A DNA stretch of 64,000 nt, taken from positions 89,625,501 through 89,689,500 of the forward strand of contig CM073886.1 of NCBI GenBank assembly GCA_037176705.1, given 5' to 3'. How positions within the stretch are numbered: position 1 is the first letter of the stretch; the number at the start of each line of letters is the position of its first letter. A program made the position numbers and the translations under genes. Under the pieces are notes generated by a model. The model had not been told where the DNA came from, searched no databases, and was given only the letters and a program-made list of their open reading frames with translations. This document shows, one piece after another, positions 61,261 to 64,000 of this stretch. This DNA is from Molossus alvarezi. Its lineage: Eukaryota; Chordata; Mammalia; Chiroptera; Molossidae.

Positions 61261-63089
61261 GAAAATAGGACATCTTCCACGTGGACTTCTGCACCGCACA
61301 GCGCAGGTGCTGCTTGGGGCGTCTCCACAGAAGACGTGCTGGAAAGTTCAGAGAAAGCATGCCCGCTGTCCTGGGGTCTTCAGGATCGGTCTCCTCCAAC
61401 GTCCTGAGACAAGGTATACAGCAACGTCCTATTCTCCTGCCTGCGTGCCGTCTCGGGCCCTCACCAACCTCCTCTCTGTCAAGAGTTTATATCAGCTTTT
61501 CATGCTTTGCTCTCAAGTGTTAAGACAGTGTCCTGAGCACAGCTGATTAGTCCTAAAGCGACCATCTCCCCACATACAGAGTCCATTCTCCCCAGAGGCC
61601 GAGGAGTCCTCAGGCAGCTGGATTCCTGGTGGCTTGCACCACCATCTCCCAAGCGCTGCCAAAGCAGGCATATGGATGAATTCCCCGTGTGCACCTCAAT
61701 ATACAGTAATGCCAAGGAACCTAAAAATCACGTGCAACAGAACTCTAACACCACATGTACTAGAGTGAGAAGCACACCTCAAATAAATGCTACCTAGAAA
61801 AAGTGGAACGGAATAATGGCAAGAGTGGTGGAAAATAACTTCCTCTGCTCAGTGGGGAGGGGATGCAAAAATGCTTTGCTGATTCCCCTATTTTACTGTT
61901 TACAGGGGAAAACGTAATCCCATTCTTGGTTGATATGTTTGCTGCACCCTGTGAACTCTAACCGCTTATCTGTGCCTCCTAAACTTTAGCAAAAGGCCTG
62001 TTATAGTCAACATTTAGTACACGTGTCACAAAAGCAAATGTCTACTTATACTTGAGAGTATTATTAGGTGACGAATAGCCCCCAGGAGTTAAGAGATGCA
62101 CCATTGACAGGGAATGAAAAGAAGATTGAAGTAAGGTTAAAATCACTCTATCCATGTAAAATGAGAGGAGGGCTAAGATGAGCTGTGTTAAGAAATTCCT
62201 TGGAGCTGGCTTAGGAAGGGGCCAGGACACTCTTCACGCCCCATTGCCATTCCTTTCTGATAAGGCGAACCAGTTTTTCCACCTCCTCTTTTTCCTCCCG
62301 AGAATTCCTGCCACCGGAGGTAGAAAGGCCAGGACATGAACGAATGGTCTCTGCTCCAACCTCTGAAAAAAGAGGGTTGAACAGGGGTGTCCTCTGTCTG
62401 GGGAGAGAGGCGGTAATAACAGACTGCCTGGAAGCGTAAAATAAGTTTACATTTTGTTACATAAATAACATTTCATAAAAAATGGGACATTTTTATGTGC
62501 CATTTCCCAAGTGAGTAAGAATATAGGAAAAAGTGGGAAAGTCGACCCTGAGAATCGTTTTTGAAAATTTAGTAAAGACTTTATACAAATCACACCAACG
62601 TAATTAAGTGGCAACGTTTTTTACTTGATAATAAAGCACCCTTCATCACTGCGGTTCATTAATGCCAGGAAGAAAGTAAGATCTCTAGGAAAAGGACAAT
62701 GAAGGTATCAATAATTCAAGACTGCTCACGGCTCTAAGAGAGGGAAGCAACCTACCTAAAACCTTTTATGATTCTTACATTTCAGAATCTTATGTAGTGA
62801 TGGGATCTGATAATCAGAATTTACTCATAAACAATAGTATGTAATCAAGTCAGAAATAAGAGGACAAAGAAGCGAGAAGAAAGGCATCTGTAGGCAGCTG
62901 AGAGTGTGATGTGGCTGACGGTGTGGAAGGCCTGTGGTAGGTTCATACTCACCACCATCAAAGGTAAGCAGGCAGATCTGAGCCGCAGCATCTTCACACT
63001 GAAAGAGAACGTCATGACTACCTGCTCTGGCCTCCCCAGAACACCTTTAAAAATAGAAAATAGAGACACTCTTCTCCTTCCTGTTTAGT
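61261..63089. other. Intron-like sequence without recognised gene
   Basis: Mostly unique AT-rich sequence. It contains the candidate 46 bp cryptic exon at 62953-62998 described among the findings. Confidence 0.5.
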
Positions 63090-63288
63090 TTTTTTCTTTT
63101 TGAGGATTTGAGAGAGAGAGGAACTGAGAGGGAGAAAGATAGAAACATCGAAGAGAGAGAACATCGATTGGCCACCTCCTGCATGCCCCACTGGGGATCG
63201 CACCCACACCCTGGGCAGGTGCCCTGATCTAACCGGTGACTTCTTGGTGCAGGGACTGATGCTCAACCACTGAGCCACACCAGCCAGA
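63090..63288 (-). mobile_element. Ves-type SINE
   Basis: Minus-strand copy with a GAGAGA tract, GATTGGCCACCTCCTGCATG block and head GAGCCACACCAGCC. The tail side is short and T-rich. Target duplication not clear. Confidence 0.87.
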
Positions 63289-63364
63289 TCTCCCTCCTTC
63301 TTTATATCCCCATCCACAGTGGCTGTCATCTAAGGCACTGTGTAGTTTGTGTTTGCTTATTGTT

Positions 63365-63465
63365 TCCTCCTCAATTAGAGAGACCATGAACGTTAGGAAG
63401 GGAGAGATTCGGGTCTGTCTTGTTCCCGTGAACACCCAGAGGCTGGAACAGTGTCTGCACTAGTT
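63365..63465 (+). repeat. L2 3' end relic
   Basis: GAGAGACCATGAACGTTAGG, GTCTGTCTTGTTCCCG and CACCCAGAGGCTGGAACAGTG correspond to the L2 3' region. Confidence 0.55.
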
Positions 63466-63469
63466 ATGG

Positions 63470-63790
63470 TAACCAAAGCCGTAGACTGCTTGGGCCTCTC
63501 CATCTTGTGGGCACGCGATGGTATTGTACTTCCTGACCCCTGTGGTTGGTGAGAGCCACGTAACCAGGTCTGACCAGTGAGTGGGAGGGCAAATGGTGTG
63601 TGTGATGTCCAAGCTCATGCACTTCGTTGTGGGCTTGAGACCCTCCACCGTGCTCTTACCTGACGCTCAGTGATTGCTCTGTTAGCCTGTCTCAGAGAGG
63701 GGACGACATGCCCAGCTAACTCCCCATGGATATAATGTATGAGCAAGAAAAAAACCTTTGTGCTTGTAGCCACTGAGAGTTGAGGGCTAT
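63470..63790 (+). mobile_element. Ancient LTR-like repeat (MaLR-like)
   Basis: ATGTATGAGCAAGAAAAAAACCTTTGTGC and GTAGCCACTGAGAGTTGAGGGC resemble the 3' part of a mammal-wide LTR related to that at 42.0 kb. Confidence 0.4.
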
Positions 63791-63970
63791 CACCCCTCCT
63801 AACTGACAGGGCAAGTGCTCAATAAAAAAGTGTGGCCCAACGTGTCAGCATGCCTCATACACTACAGTGAGCTCCGAGGGGACCTGCGTACTCACAGTGC
63901 AGCCCATTCTAACTTGGAACCATTCGCAGCTCTTCCTGGAGCTGAGTCAAAAGTTGTTCTTAAAGAAAAG

Positions 63971-64000
63971 GTGCTGTGATGGCTGATTGTGTGTCAGCTT
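63971..64000 (+). mobile_element. Start of an MLT1-like LTR, cut by the window edge
   Basis: TGTGATGGCTGATTGTGTGT followed by CAGCTT is the typical 5' terminus of an ERVL-MaLR (MLT1) LTR. Only about 28 bp are visible. Confidence 0.55.

Larger units (their letters stand above)
46583..64000 (-). other. MAST4: MAST4 intron or upstream region, 5' of the 46.4 kb exon
   Basis: By inference this is transcribed intron preceding the exon that starts at 46582, because LDHILS is not an N-terminus and its acceptor is intact. No first exon with an obvious promoter island is recognised. Contents are L1/L2/MIR remnants, MER20, LTR-like repeats, three Ves SINEs and simple repeats. Confidence 0.6.

Overview
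This is a 64 kb piece of mammalian nuclear DNA, almost certainly from a bat. About twenty tRNA-derived SINEs have the Ves architecture: a tRNA-like head, GGTTCGGTTCCCGCTAAGG-type box B, a CTCTCT-rich 3' part, and an A-rich tail preceded by TCCTCGGGTGAGGA. Ves SINEs are typical of yangochiropteran (vespertilionid-like) bats. The rest is intron-like sequence with L1, L2, MIR, LTR-like and hAT remnants. There is no prokaryotic gene content, CRISPR array or mobile island.

Two small minus-strand exons identify the locus. The exon at 46429-46582 (154 bp) encodes a segment beginning LDHILSPPPMP and ending GGALT plus one base of a Gly codon. The exon at 18189-18313 (125 bp) completes that codon and continues RYLLPNP...LVRMRSQALGQSAPSL. 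Both have canonical acceptors and donors, their phases match exactly, and together they read as the N-terminal region of MAST4, a microtubule-associated Ser/Thr kinase. So most of the window is intron of a very long MAST4 gene transcribed right to left. The intron between the two exons is about 28.1 kb. The 18 kb to the left is the next intron. The 17 kb to the right is the preceding intron or upstream region.

Layout: 1-1.9 kb is intron with a MIR. 1.94-9.44 kb is one near-full-length but dead L1 on the plus strand (5' region with degenerate repeats, broken ORF1 and ORF2, 3' UTR, A-rich tail), interrupted by one Ves and by a Ves dimer. 9.4-18.2 kb is intron with older L1 and MIR pieces and two Ves. 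18.2-18.3 kb is the downstream MAST4 exon. 20.4-23.9 kb is a structurally active block: two Ves at one target site, a cluster of CRE-like TGACGTCA motifs, a ~2 kb C-rich minisatellite grown inside an L2 3' end, and a second Ves dimer. 24-46 kb is intron with Ves, L1, MIR and simple repeats, including a ~230 bp GA tract grown inside a Ves. 46.4-46.6 kb is the upstream MAST4 exon. 46.6-64 kb holds a strong CTCF-like motif (48.97 kb), L1/L2/MER20/LTR-like remnants, a (CA)n tract, moderately CpG-rich blocks and the start of an MLT1-like LTR at the right edge.

The points most worth a second look are the minisatellite and its apparent L2 origin, the two Ves dimers that each sit inside one target-site duplication (contrasted with a true double hit with three target copies), the CRE cluster beside the minisatellite, and the CTCF-like site. 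I see no previously undescribed multi-gene system. Repeat family names come from recognition by eye, and boundaries are usually good to about 5-30 bp.
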